Source of the DNA: Chloroflexota bacterium | Lineage (GTDB): Bacteria > Chloroflexota > Limnocylindria > P2-11E | Length of the DNA stretch: 9,115 nucleotides | Reading direction: 5' to 3' | Assembly: GCA_005883775.1 (NCBI GenBank) | Contig: VBEU01000170.1 | Location: 1-9,115 of the forward strand | Shown here: in pieces, positions 1 through 6,034 of the stretch | Position numbering within the stretch: position 1 is the first letter of the stretch | How the letters are laid out: each line of letters opens with the position of its first letter | Translations under genes and position numbers: made by a program | Notes under the pieces: generated by a model | Seen by the model: the letters and a program-made list of their open reading frames with translations, nothing else | Told to the model about the DNA's origin: nothing | Database searches by the model: none

Positions 1-1
1 C

Positions 2-1264
2 GTGGTAGTCGTCGAAGACGACCAGGCGTCGGCCGACGTGCTCCAGCGTCGCGTGCAGGCGAACGGGATGGTGGTCTCCGTCGCGCACGACGGGCGTCGC
101 GGGATCGAGCTCGTCGAGGAGCTCCTGCCGGATCTCGTGCTCCTCGATGTCATGCTCCCCGACACCGACGGCTATGACGTCTGCCTTCGCATCAAGAGCA
201 ACAGCTCGACCTCGCCGATCCCGGTGATCTTCCTTTCCGCGCGCGGCGAGGTCGTGGACAAGGTCCGCGGCCTTTCATGCGGCGCGGCCGACTACATCAC
301 CAAGCCGTTCCAGGCGGCGGAGCTCCTGGCGCGGATCGACGCTGTCCTCGGTCAGGCGCGCAACCCGCGGGTGCCGCGACTCGGACGTCCGATCGAGCGG
401 GCTCCCGGCGAGCGCCTCGTGGCGCGCGTCGCGATCGCCGATCCTGCTCTTAAGGAGCACGTCCAGCAGCTGCTCGTTTCGCGTTTCGACCTCGCGGACG
501 CGGACGAAACACCCGACGTGGTGATCGTCGAGGGAAACGCGGCGATCCCCGCCGATGTCCCGGAGGATGTCGCGGCCATCCGCGTCAGCACAGGGCGTGC
601 TGGTAACGACGGGAACGAGGTCATCCCCGTCGATGCGCAGCTTCCGCGGATCGTGGACCTGCTGGTCCGCGAGCGGAGCCTGGATCACGACCTCCAGGCG
701 GCGGCTGAAGCGCTCATCGTCCTCGCGTCGGCCATCGGCTCGCACGACCGGCCCGGCGCCGGCCATGGCGAACGGGTCGCGTCGCGCGCGGTGCAGATCG
801 GGCGTGCGCTCGGCCTCGACGAATCCACGCGGATGACGATCCGCCTAGGCTCGTTGCTTCGTGACGTCGGCAACGCGCGGCTCCCCGCGGCGATCCTTAC
901 GAAATCGGGCGAGCTCTCGCCGGAGGAGCGTGCCATGCTCGAGCGCCATCCGATCCTCGGCGAGGAGATCCTCTCGGGCTTCAAGCGCCTCTCCGGTCTT
1001 CTGCCGATCGTGCGCCACCATCACGAACGGCTCGACGGGACGGGTTATCCCGACGGGCTTCGCGCCGAGCAGATCCCCTTGGAGGTGCGGATCGTGAGCG
1101 TCGCTGATCGATTCGAAGCGCTTCTCGCGGACCGGGCCGACCGACCGGCGGTCTCCGAGCAGGAAGCCATTCGCATCCTGCAGAGCGCCGTCGCGCGCGG
1201 CGAGCTCGACGCGGCCGTCGTCGCGGCGCTCGCGACCCAGGTCCGCTCGAGCGGGGCGCGCTGA
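2..1264 (+). CDS. Response regulator: receiver, pseudo-receiver and degenerate HD-GYP domain (5' partial)
   Basis: The first visible residues, MVVVEDD, look like the interior of a receiver beta-1 strand, so the true start probably lies just before the window and the GTG at base 2 is not trusted. The receiver (about 1-118) has acidic residues E5, D6 and D7, phosphoacceptor D49, S79 and K101 in TKPF. Residues 139-226 read like a shrunken second receiver without a phosphoacceptor. Residues 235-410 are HD-GYP: H255, H316, H340-H341-E342 and GYP (348-350) are present. The defining pair is R287-D288 in place of HD, and the following G-K is G-N. HD-GYP proteins normally hydrolyse cyclic-di-GMP at a di- or tri-metal site, so loss of one metal-binding His suggests weak or no hydrolysis and perhaps a binding or interaction role (inference). 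The stop overlaps the next start as TGATG. Certain as a response regulator; activity uncertain. Confidence 0.9.
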   Translation: MVVVEDDQASADVLQRRVQANGMVVSVAHDGRRGIELVEELLPDLVLLDVMLPDTDGYDVCLRIKSNSSTSPIPVIFLSARGEVVDKVRGLSCGAADYITKPFQAAELLARIDAVLGQARNPRVPRLGRPIERAPGERLVARVAIADPALKEHVQQLLVSRFDLADADETPDVVIVEGNAAIPADVPEDVAAIRVSTGRAGNDGNEVIPVDAQLPRIVDLLVRERSLDHDLQAAAEALIVLASAIGSHDRPGAGHGERVASRAVQIGRALGLDESTRMTIRLGSLLRDVGNARLPAAILTKSGELSPEERAMLERHPILGEEILSGFKRLSGLLPIVRHHHERLDGTGYPDGLRAEQIPLEVRIVSVADRFEALLADRADRPAVSEQEAIRILQSAVARGELDAAVVAALATQVRSSGAR

Positions 1265-1974
1265 TGGCAGACACCAAGCCCATCCGCGTCGTCATCGTCG
1301 ACGACGAGCGGCTCTTCGCCGAGCTCATGCGCGTGGCGCTGCGCGCGGCCGATGGCATCGAGGTGCTCGCGGTCGTGCATGACGTCAAGTCCGCGATCGT
1401 GGCGCTGAACGAGCACCGTCCGGACGTCGTCATCGCCGACTACCACCTCCCCGACGGCACCGGGGCCGATCTGGCCCGCGCCGTGCGAGGGTCGCTTCCC
1501 GACACGTCCGTTCTCGTGCTGACCGCCGACCCCTCGGCCGTGACGCTGAACGACGTCGCGCGCTCGGGGGCGGTCGGCCACATGACGAAGGGCCGGGGTC
1601 TGACCGAGGTCGTCGACAGCGTGCGGTCGGCCGCATCGGGCGAGATCCTGTTCGCGCCAAGCGAGCTGCAGCGGCTTCTTCTCGAGAGCGCCGCGTCACG
1701 CAAGATCATCGAGCCCCTCACCAGCCGGGAGCTCGAGGTGCTCCGGCTTCTCGCGAGCGGCACCAGCACGACCGCGGCCGCGGACTCGCTCGGCATATCG
1801 ACCGCAACCCTTCGCGCGCACGTGCAGGCGGTGCTGCGAAAGCTGGGTGCCCATTCCCGTCTGGAGGCCGTCGCCGAGGCCGCACGTCTCGGGCTCGTGA
1901 CCCTCGAATCCTGGACACGCGACCGCGTTGGTCCCCCGCGCGGGGGATCCGGTCCTACCCCCGAACGGTCATAA
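1264..1974 (+). CDS. NarL/FixJ-family response regulator with LuxR-type HTH
   Basis: A 236-residue two-domain DNA-binding regulator of normal family length. The receiver (8-125) has D13 and D14 for Mg2+, phosphoacceptor D59, T87 and K109. The LuxR-type helix-turn-helix spans about 151-213, beginning PLTSRELEVLRLLASG, with the recognition helix near 177-193. It would be phosphorylated by a sensor kinase and bind DNA as a dimer to control transcription; target genes and the partner kinase are not visible. The ATG shares its A with the TGA of the upstream gene, so the two are probably translated together and may share a signal. The last 20 residues are low-complexity, rich in Pro, Gly and Arg, and carry a GC palindrome in the DNA. 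Everything in the receiver needed for phosphorylation is present, unlike the OmpR-type regulator downstream. Confidence 0.95.
   Translation: MADTKPIRVVIVDDERLFAELMRVALRAADGIEVLAVVHDVKSAIVALNEHRPDVVIADYHLPDGTGADLARAVRGSLPDTSVLVLTADPSAVTLNDVARSGAVGHMTKGRGLTEVVDSVRSAASGEILFAPSELQRLLLESAASRKIIEPLTSRELEVLRLLASGTSTTAAADSLGISTATLRAHVQAVLRKLGAHSRLEAVAEAARLGLVTLESWTRDRVGPPRGGSGPTPERS
1932..1947. repeat. 16-bp perfect GC palindrome in the 3' end of the NarL-type gene
   Basis: TCCCCCGCGCGGGGGA is its own reverse complement. It lies about 27 bases before the stop of the NarL-type gene and could form a tight hairpin in the transcript. No T-run follows it, so it does not look like a standard intrinsic terminator. 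It may slow transcription, protect the mRNA 3' end, or be a by-product of coding Pro-Arg-Gly residues. Confidence 0.45.
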
Positions 1975-1987
1975 CTCCATCCAATCG

Positions 1988-2012
1988 GGTGGGTGACGTC
2001 CTATGACCCACC
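1988..2012. promoter_or_regulatory. Inverted repeat before the CheY-like gene
   Basis: Arms GGTGGGT (1988-1994) and ACCCACC (2006-2012) are exact reverse complements around an 11-base spacer. The element sits in the 59-base gap between two response-regulator genes, 9 bases before the GGAGG ribosome-binding site (2022-2026). It could be an operator, or a transcript hairpin that limits readthrough or shapes translation of the CheY-like gene. No T-tract follows, so a simple terminator is less likely. No convincing -35/-10 pair was seen nearby. Confidence 0.4.
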
Positions 2013-2033
2013 GCTAGCATCGGAGGCGCAGAA

Positions 2034-2405
2034 ATGGCGAAGCTACTCGTGGCCGATGACCTCGTGCCCATCCGTCAGATGGTCCGCATCACCCTGTCCA
2101 CTCAGGGGTGGACGATCGTCGAAGCGAAGAACGGGAACGAGGCGCTCGAGCTGGTCCGGTCGGAGAAGCCCGACCTCGTCCTCCTGGACGTAGACATGGG
2201 TCCCGGACCCAACGGCTTCGACGTGTGCCGTCAGATCAAGGCCGACGAAGCGACCAAGGACATCCCCGTCGTCATGCTCACGGCGCACGAGAGCGATAGC
2301 GACCGCGCGATCGGGTTCGCGGCCGGCGCGACGCAGTACCTCACGAAGCCGTTCGGGCCGCTCGAGCTCATCGACACGATCCGCGGGATCCTGGCGCATA
2401 GCTGA
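2034..2405 (+). CDS. CheY-like single-domain response regulator
   Basis: A 123-residue stand-alone receiver with no output domain, the usual length for CheY/Spo0F-type proteins. Conserved residues are all present: D8 and D9, phosphoacceptor D52 in LLDVD, T83, and K105 in LTKPF. It would take a phosphoryl group from a kinase and act by protein contact or as a phosphorelay intermediate. The ATG is fixed by GGAGG at 2022-2026 with a 7-base spacer. The HD-GYP gene follows 13 bases after the stop, so the two are probably one operon and the receiver may control that enzyme in trans (inference), replacing the usual covalent REC-HD-GYP fusion. No chemotaxis genes are present, so a flagellar role has no support here. 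Confidence 0.93.
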   Translation: MAKLLVADDLVPIRQMVRITLSTQGWTIVEAKNGNEALELVRSEKPDLVLLDVDMGPGPNGFDVCRQIKADEATKDIPVVMLTAHESDSDRAIGFAAGATQYLTKPFGPLELIDTIRGILAHS

Positions 2406-2418
2406 GGCGGCTGGACCG

Positions 2419-3331
2419 ATGAGCGACGACGACACCAAAGACATGGTCGAGACGGTCGACGTGTCGCCGCGCGACCCTGACGTTCCGCAAGCCACGGGCG
2501 GGGACGTATTCCGCCAGCTTCTCCATCAGGCCGTCCGCGTAGCCGACATGGCGAACTCGCAGGCCATGCGCATGGCGCTCGACTTCGCCAAGGTCTACGA
2601 GCGCGAGCAGGGCGTCCGCAAGGATTTCGAGTCCCAGCTCCGAGCGCCGGCAGGAGCTGGAGCGCGCGTTGGAGCAGGAGCGGATCGCGAGCGAGGAGCT
2701 ACGCCGCACCGGTCTGCAGGGGATCAGCCACCTGGTGCTGGCCGCGACGATCAAGGACCGCACCACGGGGACGCACCTGCAGCGCGTTCGCCGCTACGTC
2801 GAGGCGATCGCCGAGAGGCTCGGTCTGCCGGGCGACCTCGTCGAGGAGTTCGGGTACTCGAGCGTCATGCACGACGTGGGCAAGATCCACACGCCCGACC
2901 ACATCCTCCAAAGCGAGCATCACCTGTCGGACGCCGAGTTCAGCGTGATCAAGCAGCACTGCATCGACGGCGAGAAGATGCTTGGCACGGCACGGTTCTT
3001 CGAGACGGCGCGCGGCATCGCCCGCGAGCACCACGAGCGCTGGGACGGGAAGGGTTACCCGGACGGGAAGAAGGGCGAGGAGATCTCGCTCGCCGCGAGG
3101 ATCGTCTCGATCGCCGACGTGTTCGACGCGCTCACCTCGAAGCGGCCGTACAAAGAGGCCTGGTCGGCGGAGGCCGGACTGCAGGCGATCGAGGCGGGGG
3201 CGGGGGAGCGCTTCGACCCCGAGATCGTCGCCGGATTCGTGGCCCTCGCAAAAGAGGGCGTGCTCGAGCGGATCAGCTCGGAGGTCGCGGCCTCAGCTGA
3301 CGACGACCAGCCCGGAAGCTCAGCCAAGTAA
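2419..3331 (+). CDS. HD-GYP phosphodiesterase-like protein, frame broken by one extra base
   Basis: ATG at 2419 opens a frame giving MSDDDTKDMV, which stays sensible to residue 74 (FESQL). From 2642 the sensible frame is shifted by one. Dropping one C of CTCCGAG gives a continuous coiled coil (QLERRQELERALEQER) and a 303-residue protein. The downstream open part alone could start at TTG 2669. Residues about 110-280 are a canonical HD-GYP domain; in corrected numbering: H119 (GTHLQRV), H151-D152 followed by GK, H180, H204-H205-E206, GYP and D233. This domain hydrolyses cyclic-di-GMP in characterised members. The N-terminus has no receiver; it is a helical region leading into the coiled coil, so signal input may come from the adjacent CheY-like protein. 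No membrane helix or signal peptide is seen. The break may be a sequencing error or a true mutation. Confidence 0.85.
2638..2645 (+). other. Frameshift site in the HD-GYP gene
   Basis: The sequence CTCCGAGC contains one base more than needed to join the two coding halves. Read as CTC-GAG it continues the heptad-rich helix. Read as written, the upstream frame turns into Ala/Gly/Arg-rich translation with no domain resemblance and runs on to 3300. There is no slippery heptamer or long homopolymer, so programmed frameshifting is unlikely. Confidence 0.75.
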
Positions 3332-3740
3332 GGCTCGCCCCCGCGGCGATGCTGACGACCACCGAAAGAGCGACGAAGACAGCGAGCGTCACCATCAGCA
3401 GATCTCCGAGCCCATAACCTGCCAGGACCCCACTCAGATAGTCCCGCACCAGATAGGCGCGTATCGCGCCGCCGAGGAGTCCCGCTCCGGCGCCGACGGC
3501 CATTCCGATAGGAAGCACGCTGCTCTCGCGAGCGCGCGAGCGCGCGACCAAGAGGCCGAGGGCGGCATAGACCACGGCCGAGAGCGCGATGCCGATGACG
3601 GTCAGCGCTGTGCCGCCCGCGCTCAGCGTCGGACGGCCTCGGCCCGGAAGCTGTGAGAGCTGGTCGGTGCTGATCAACGCTTCGGCCGTGCCGATCCCGA
3701 CAAGCGCGACGACCGCGAGAAGGATGAGCGCCGCGCGCAC
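3273..3740 (-). CDS. Small four-helix membrane protein of unknown function
   Basis: Reading from GTG at 3740 leftward gives 155 residues with four hydrophobic segments: about 3-23, 44-66, 75-97 and 113-141. The first starts almost at residue 1. The C-terminal tail is basic (RAGRRQLRPRP), consistent with a cytoplasmic end under the positive-inside rule. The frame stays open much further upstream, to 4013, but that part is Arg/Pro-rich and overlaps the udgX gene, so the GTG next to the first helix is preferred. No strong Shine-Dalgarno precedes it. The 3' end overlaps the convergent HD-GYP gene by 59 bases. Gly and Ala are abundant within the helices. I do not recognise a family. The hydrophobicity pattern in this frame makes a real gene likely, but the start is uncertain. 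Confidence 0.7.
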   Translation of the reverse strand: MRAALILLAVVALVGIGTAEALISTDQLSQLPGRGRPTLSAGGTALTVIGIALSAVVYAALGLLVARSRARESSVLPIGMAVGAGAGLLGGAIRAYLVRDYLSGVLAGYGLGDLLMVTLAVFVALSVVVSIAAGASLTWLSFRAGRRQLRPRPPS

Positions 3741-3763
3741 GAGCAGACCATCGGGCGCGGGGC

Positions 3764-4447
3764 TTGCTCCGTCAAACGGACGTGCCGGACCCAGATTCCC
3801 CGCCGCCGCCGGCCCCGGAACCCGGCCATCGCTATCCCGAGCTCCCCGAGGCGAAAAGCCTTGGGGCGTGGCGCGACGCCGCGGCCCATTGCCAGGCCTG
3901 CGATCTATGGAAGAACGCGACGCAAACCGTGTTCGGCGAGGGGCGTCGTACGGCGAAGGTCGTCTTCGTCGGCGAGCAGCCCGGCGACAAAGAGGATATC
4001 GCCGGCAAGCCATTTGTCGGCCCGGCGGGACGCGTGCTCGACGAGGCGCTCGAGGCGGCCGGTATCGACCGGGACACCGTGTATGTCACGAATGCCGTGA
4101 AGCACTTCAAGTGGCGTCCCGCCGGAAAGCGTCGCCTGCACGAGAAGCCAAATCGAAGCGAGATCGCGGCATGCCGCCTGTGGCTCGACGCCGAGATCGG
4201 GCTCCTGAAACCGCAGGTCGTGGTGTGTCTTGGGGCGACCGCCGCTCAGGCGCTCATCGCGCCAACCTTCAAGGTGACGCAGCAGCGCGGAAAGCTCATC
4301 CCGTCCTCGCTTGCGCCGCACGTGATGGCGACGGTCCACCCTTCCTCGATCCTGCGGGCGCCCGACGACGCCGCGCGCGACCAGGAGATGAAGCTCTTCA
4401 TCGCGGACCTGAAAGCGGTCGCCAAGGTCATCCGCGGGTTGGCCTGA
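3764..4447 (+). CDS. udgX: UdgX-type uracil-DNA glycosylase, Fe-S protein
   Basis: A 227-residue protein of the uracil-DNA glycosylase superfamily, close to family 4. Motif 1 is GEQPGDKED (70-78), followed by GKPFVGPAGR. The segment KRRLH (122-126) is the insertion that marks UdgX. In the characterised mycobacterial protein the His of KRRIH forms a covalent bond to the DNA sugar after uracil removal, so H126 is the predicted crosslinking residue. The C-terminal motif is HPSSILR (192-198). C43, C46, C137 and C155 have the arrangement expected for a 4Fe-4S cluster. The protein would act in the cytoplasm on uracil in DNA. TTG 3764 is the first start in the frame, GTG 3782 is an alternative, and neither has a clear ribosome-binding site. 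The gene is divergent from the membrane-protein gene. A hairpin follows the stop. Class assignment is firm; start is not. Confidence 0.93.
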   Translation: MLRQTDVPDPDSPPPPAPEPGHRYPELPEAKSLGAWRDAAAHCQACDLWKNATQTVFGEGRRTAKVVFVGEQPGDKEDIAGKPFVGPAGRVLDEALEAAGIDRDTVYVTNAVKHFKWRPAGKRRLHEKPNRSEIAACRLWLDAEIGLLKPQVVVCLGATAAQALIAPTFKVTQQRGKLIPSSLAPHVMATVHPSSILRAPDDAARDQEMKLFIADLKAVAKVIRGLA

Positions 4448-4454
4448 CCGGTTC

Positions 4455-4473
4455 GACCCCGGCAGTCGGGGTC
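4455..4473 (+). terminator. Possible hairpin after udgX
   Basis: GACCCCG (4455-4461) and CGGGGTC (4467-4473) form a perfect 7-bp stem with a 5-base loop, eight bases after the udgX stop. No T-run follows, so it may end transcription inefficiently, need a helper, or only stabilise the mRNA end. Confidence 0.45.
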
Positions 4474-4502
4474 ATGGCGCCCTCAAGCGGCTCGTGCGCT
4501 GC

Positions 4503-4518
4503 CCTGGCGCATGCCAGG
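4503..4518. repeat. Short inverted repeat in the udgX/OmpR-type gap
   Basis: CCTGGC (4503-4508) and GCCAGG (4513-4518) pair around GCAT. It lies in the 187-base gap between udgX and the OmpR-type regulator, just before the TTACGG dyad. It could be a second hairpin or part of an operator region. Little more can be said. Confidence 0.3.
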
Positions 4519-4522
4519 CCTG

Positions 4523-4535
4523 TTACGGTCCGTAA
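4523..4535. promoter_or_regulatory. Perfect 13-bp dyad, candidate operator
   Basis: TTACGG and CCGTAA are exact reverse complements around a single central T. The element is 99 bases before the start of the OmpR-type regulator, in non-coding sequence, and has more A+T than its surroundings. That size and symmetry suit a dimeric transcription factor. OmpR-type proteins more often bind direct repeats, so the cognate factor may be another family. No clear -10/-35 pair was found beside it. Confidence 0.5.
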
Positions 4536-4634
4536 TGCCGGGGCCCGACCACGGACCCCATTCATTGTGGCCCTGACTATTCGAGCCACCGCCATGAATG
4601 CCCCATCGCGTGGACGCGACAGGGAGAAAAGCTC

Positions 4635-5360
4635 ATGGCTCAGGCCAGCCCCGGGCTTACCGGGCCGCGCGTCCTCGTGGTGATGGACGACCCGCTCGCG
4701 AAGGTGCTCGAGGTCGTACTCCGACACGGCCGCTACCAGAGCCACGTGACCGCCGACCGTGCCGAGTTCTCGCGGCTTCTGAGCACCTGGGCTCCGCACG
4801 TCGTGCTCCTCGATCTCGACCTTCACCCCACATTCCTGGAGCTGAGTCAGAGCGGTCCGAACAAAGCAGTACCCACCCTGGTGTTTACCCGTAGACGAGA
4901 CACAGCGCTGAAGCTACGCGCCTTTGAGCACGGCGCGGAGGACATCCTGCGGATCCCCTTCCTACTGAGCGAGATCGTGGCCCGACTCTATGCCGTGGTC
5001 CGGCGGACCCAGGGTATCGAGGTGCCACTTCTACCCAGGATTCGGGTCGACTCTGTCGAGGTCGATCTCATCGAGGACCGTTTGCACGTTGACGACCAGG
5101 AGCCCATTTCCTTGACGCTGACAGAGTCGACCCTTCTATACCTGCTCGCAGCCAACGCCGGAAGCGTCGTCGAACGAGAGGACATCATCACGAGCATCTG
5201 GGACGGTGTGGTGGACATCGAGAGCAACGCCGTCGACAGTCACATCCGCGACTTGCGCGTGAAGCTCGGGGATACCTGGCCCTCATCCAGGTTCATCGAG
5301 ACCATCCCCGGTAAGGGCTATCGCTGGCGGCACGTTTCCCCGCTGGAGCGACCGAACTAG
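4635..5360 (+). CDS. OmpR/PhoB-family regulator with degenerate receiver
   Basis: A 241-residue two-domain regulator. The N-terminal receiver-like domain (12-124) keeps D18, D19, D60 and T85, but the segment that should read like LTKPF is ILRIPF, so the conserved Lys is Ile107 and the preceding Thr/Ser is Arg106. That Lys senses the phosphorylated Asp, so normal switching is doubtful (family knowledge). The C-terminal winged helix (about 135-232) is canonical: the LTLTESTLLYLL helix, the SNAVDSHIRDLRVKLG recognition helix, and the wing ending IPGKGYRW. It should bind DNA and regulate transcription, possibly without phosphorylation. The ATG is preceded by AGGGAG (4621-4626) with an 8-base spacer. 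No kinase gene adjoins it, which fits an orphan, atypical regulator. A 13-bp dyad lies upstream. Confidence 0.93.
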   Translation: MAQASPGLTGPRVLVVMDDPLAKVLEVVLRHGRYQSHVTADRAEFSRLLSTWAPHVVLLDLDLHPTFLELSQSGPNKAVPTLVFTRRRDTALKLRAFEHGAEDILRIPFLLSEIVARLYAVVRRTQGIEVPLLPRIRVDSVEVDLIEDRLHVDDQEPISLTLTESTLLYLLAANAGSVVEREDIITSIWDGVVDIESNAVDSHIRDLRVKLGDTWPSSRFIETIPGKGYRWRHVSPLERPN

Positions 5361-5469
5361 GGATCACCCGCCCGACCGCCCCGGGTGCCGTCAGGGTCTC
5401 GAGGCGAATCGTCTCGTGTCCCGCTCGGGTCAGGACGAGCCAATGTCTCGAAATTCGCGCTGTTTGGCC

Positions 5470-5498
5470 TTGACTTGCTGAAATTACGGGATTACAAG
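5470..5498 (+). promoter_or_regulatory. Sigma-70-type promoter for the unknown/protease pair
   Basis: TTGACT (5470-5475), a 17-base spacer and TACAAG (5493-5498) match the housekeeping -35 and -10 patterns closely. The stretch is notably A+T-rich for this window. Transcription would begin near 5505. AGGAGG at 5517-5522 then fixes the GTG start at 5528, giving a short leader of about 22 bases. This is the clearest promoter in the window. Confidence 0.7.
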
Positions 5499-5527
5499 TT
5501 TTCTGATAGCGAAAGCAGGAGGCTGAG

Positions 5528-6034
5528 GTGGCAACTACAGAAGAGGTCAAAGGGTGGCTCACCGGGCGGCTCCCCAAGGAGTGGTTCGCCGGTGCGCCTG
5601 AGATTCGAATGGACGAGGACGAGATCTGGGTCATCGGCACGCTGCCGGATGTCCCGGCGACGGGCGGGCAGGACGCCGTAAAGGCGGCCCGTGAGGGCGC
5701 GATCCAGCGGTTCCGCGAAGGGACGCGGGAGGAGCGCATCAAGATCGCGGACGAGGCTCGCCAGCGGTTCGGGAAGAACCTCGCCTGGGGCGCGAAGGTG
5801 GGTGACCAGACCGCTCTCTTCACGCACATGGCCGTGCCGGTCATGACGCGGCTACGCCTCCCCGAGCGCGAGCTGCTCGACACGCTCGTTCGCTCCGGTG
5901 TCGCACGCAGCCGCTCGCACGCGCTCGCGTGGTGCGTGCGTCTCGTCGCCAAGAACGAGGCTTCGTGGATCACCGAGCTGAAGGAAGCGCTCTCGAAAGT
6001 GGGAGACGTGCGTTCGCAGGGGCCGCTCAACTAG
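5528..6034 (+). CDS. Conserved-looking protein with ribbon-helix-helix-like segment
   Basis: A 168-residue soluble protein starting at GTG 5528, fixed by AGGAGG five bases upstream and by the promoter before it. The N-terminal part (1-45) contains a DEDEIWVIGTLP strand-like stretch. Residues 50-82 are a charged helix. Residues 104-147 (strand VMTRLRLP, helix ERELLDTLVRSGV, helix SRSHALAWCVRLVAKNEA) follow the strand-helix-helix order of ribbon-helix-helix DNA-binding or antitoxin proteins; this is pattern reading, not a proven match. It has no signal peptide, no membrane helix and one Cys (136). The TAG stop shares its G with the GTG of the protease gene, so the pair is probably translationally coupled and may work together, for instance as regulator or substrate of the protease (inference). 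I do not recognise a named family. Confidence 0.85.
   Translation: MATTEEVKGWLTGRLPKEWFAGAPEIRMDEDEIWVIGTLPDVPATGGQDAVKAAREGAIQRFREGTREERIKIADEARQRFGKNLAWGAKVGDQTALFTHMAVPVMTRLRLPERELLDTLVRSGVARSRSHALAWCVRLVAKNEASWITELKEALSKVGDVRSQGPLN

Noticed and set aside
2669..3331. TTG 2669 as a genuine independent gene start
   Set aside because: It falls mid-helix in a coiled coil that continues upstream once one base is removed, and has no ribosome-binding site of its own; still possible as a fallback start.
3531..3550. Alternating GC repeat (GAGCGCGC twice) as a functional repeat or Z-DNA site
   Set aside because: Only two copies, within coding sequence for Ala/Arg/Ser; chance in this base composition.
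4447..4473. T-arm-like sequence CCGGTTCGACCCCGG suggesting a tRNA 3' end or integration site
   Set aside because: The upstream 60-70 bases are the coding end of udgX and show no D-arm, anticodon arm or matching acceptor strand; no integrase is present.
4559..4600. Inverted repeat CATTCAT/ATGAATG before the OmpR-type gene
   Set aside because: Seven-base arms 28 bases apart are weak evidence and could be chance.
3589..4683. 364-codon plus-strand open frame across the membrane-protein and udgX region
   Set aside because: Arg/Ala/Pro-rich with no motif, and it conflicts with the unmistakable UdgX frame.
5293..6030. Long open frame on the minus strand opposite the unknown gene
   Set aside because: Its translation is Ser/Arg/Thr-rich with no domain resemblance, and the plus strand has promoter, RBS and coupled stop/start.
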